This document shows positions 5,023 through 5,594 of a DNA stretch of 5,594 bases, piece by piece; position 1 is the stretch's first letter, and each line of letters starts with the position of its first letter. Position numbers and translations under genes: made by a program. Origin of the DNA: Candidatus Poribacteria bacterium (lineage in GTDB: Bacteria > Poribacteria > WGA-4E > B28-G17); the NCBI GenBank assembly GCA_003645735.1, contig QNBQ01000142.1, positions 1-5,594 on the forward strand. The letters run 5' to 3'. The notes below the pieces were generated by a model. It ran no database searches. It saw only the letters and a program-made list of their open reading frames with translations, and was not told the DNA's origin.

Positions 5023-5594
5023 ATGTCGAAGGGATTGCCCCCCCTGATCCGCGCAGTTAAAGTCTTGAGCTCGCTGACCATGGCCAGCAGGGTTTTGGGG
5101 CTGGCCAGGGATCAGGCCATCGTCTTCTCGCTGGGGGCCGGGACGCTGAGCGACGCCTTCTTCGTCGCCTTCGGCATACCCAACCTGCTGAGGAGGCTCT
5201 TCGGGGAAGGAGCTCTTAACGCCGCCACCGTCCCGGTCATATCGGCGAAGCTGGAGGGTGAGGACGTTAAGGGAGCGTGGGAGCTGGTGAACCGGCTTTT
5301 CAACCTGCTGGCGCTGACCCTGGCGGCGGCGGTGGCGATGGGGATAGCCCTCGCGCCCTACCTCATCAGGCTGATGGCCTGGGGGTTCGCCGCCAGGCCG
5401 GACCAGTTCGCCGCGGCGGTCAGGCTGCTGAGGATCATGTTCCCCTACGGGCTTCTGGTCTGCCTGGCCGCCCTGGAGATGGGGGCGCTCAACTCGTTCG
5501 GCCACTTCTCCTCCCCCGCCGCGGCGCCCATCGCGCTCAACGTATGCATGATCTCCTCGGCCCTGATCGCCTTCAAGTTGCTCGACCTACCCCC
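5023..5594 (+). CDS. murJ: Lipid II flippase MurJ (MviN family), N-terminal part
   Basis: The gene runs off the right edge, leaving 190 codons of a protein usually about 500 residues long. MurJ is an inner-membrane flippase of the MOP superfamily that moves the peptidoglycan precursor lipid II across the membrane. The signature starts SRVLGLARD (22-30), continues LGAGTLSDAFFVAF (37-50) and then PNLLRRLFGEGALNAATVPV (53-72). By my alignment Arg29, Asp44 and Arg57 correspond to E. coli Arg24, Asp39 and Arg52, reported as functionally important. Further hydrophobic helices lie at about 93-112, 133-151 and 163-184. It is divergent from the methyltransferase gene across 118 bp, with its own ribosome-binding site and likely its own promoter. 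No frameshift is visible. Identity is secure; the C-terminal two-thirds is not in view. Confidence 0.95.
   Translation, partial: MSKGLPPLIRAVKVLSSLTMASRVLGLARDQAIVFSLGAGTLSDAFFVAFGIPNLLRRLFGEGALNAATVPVISAKLEGEDVKGAWELVNRLFNLLALTLAAAVAMGIALAPYLIRLMAWGFAARPDQFAAAVRLLRIMFPYGLLVCLAALEMGALNSFGHFSSPAAAPIALNVCMISSALIAFKLLDLP

Noticed and set aside
4891..5505. A 204-codon minus-strand frame across the murJ start
   Set aside because: It is antisense to the well-conserved MurJ signature, crosses the divergent promoter region, and shows no recognisable domain.

Overview
The window is a GC-rich, densely packed bacterial segment. Arg is written largely as AGG, and the start codons include GTG. Shine-Dalgarno sequences of the GGAGG/GGTGATC type are clear. 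A lipid II flippase gene (murJ) and a lipoprotein signal peptide show a peptidoglycan-bearing bacterium. The mix of a GAF histidine kinase with a Cys-rich N-terminus, a T. thermophilus-sized RsmF-like methyltransferase and a coiled-coil nuclease-family gene suggests an uncultured or deep-branching, possibly thermophilic lineage. The sequence alone does not fix the phylum.

Layout: a divergent promoter region (about 4905-5022) separates murJ, which reads rightward and runs off the right edge, from a compact leftward gene train. In transcription order the train is: an RsmF-like rRNA m5C methyltransferase (4904-3510); a small one-helix membrane protein of 58 or 45 residues (3476-3300) that is easy to overlook; a soluble GAF sensor histidine kinase with seven cysteines in its first 52 residues (3272-1608); an iron-type ABC transporter substrate-binding lipoprotein (1618-266) that overlaps the kinase by 11 bp; and the N-terminus of a coiled-coil protein resembling the DUF3782/PD-(D/E)XK nuclease-like family (254 to the left edge). 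Gaps are 33, 27, -11 and 11 bp, so co-transcription and translational coupling are likely.

How the genes may work together: the methyltransferase and MurJ are housekeeping. The kinase and binding-protein pair looks like an accessory sensing or uptake unit. The kinase has no membrane segment and no response regulator is in view. The binding protein has no permease or ATPase beside it. The least ordinary part is the 237 bp between methyltransferase and kinase. It holds the small membrane-protein gene, a perfect 10-bp inverted repeat with a 21-nt loop that pairs the methyltransferase stop region with the small gene's ribosome-binding site, and a possible internal promoter. The small gene is also in the same reading frame as the kinase, with one TGA between them. 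No RNA gene, CRISPR array, insertion sequence or clear rho-independent terminator was seen.
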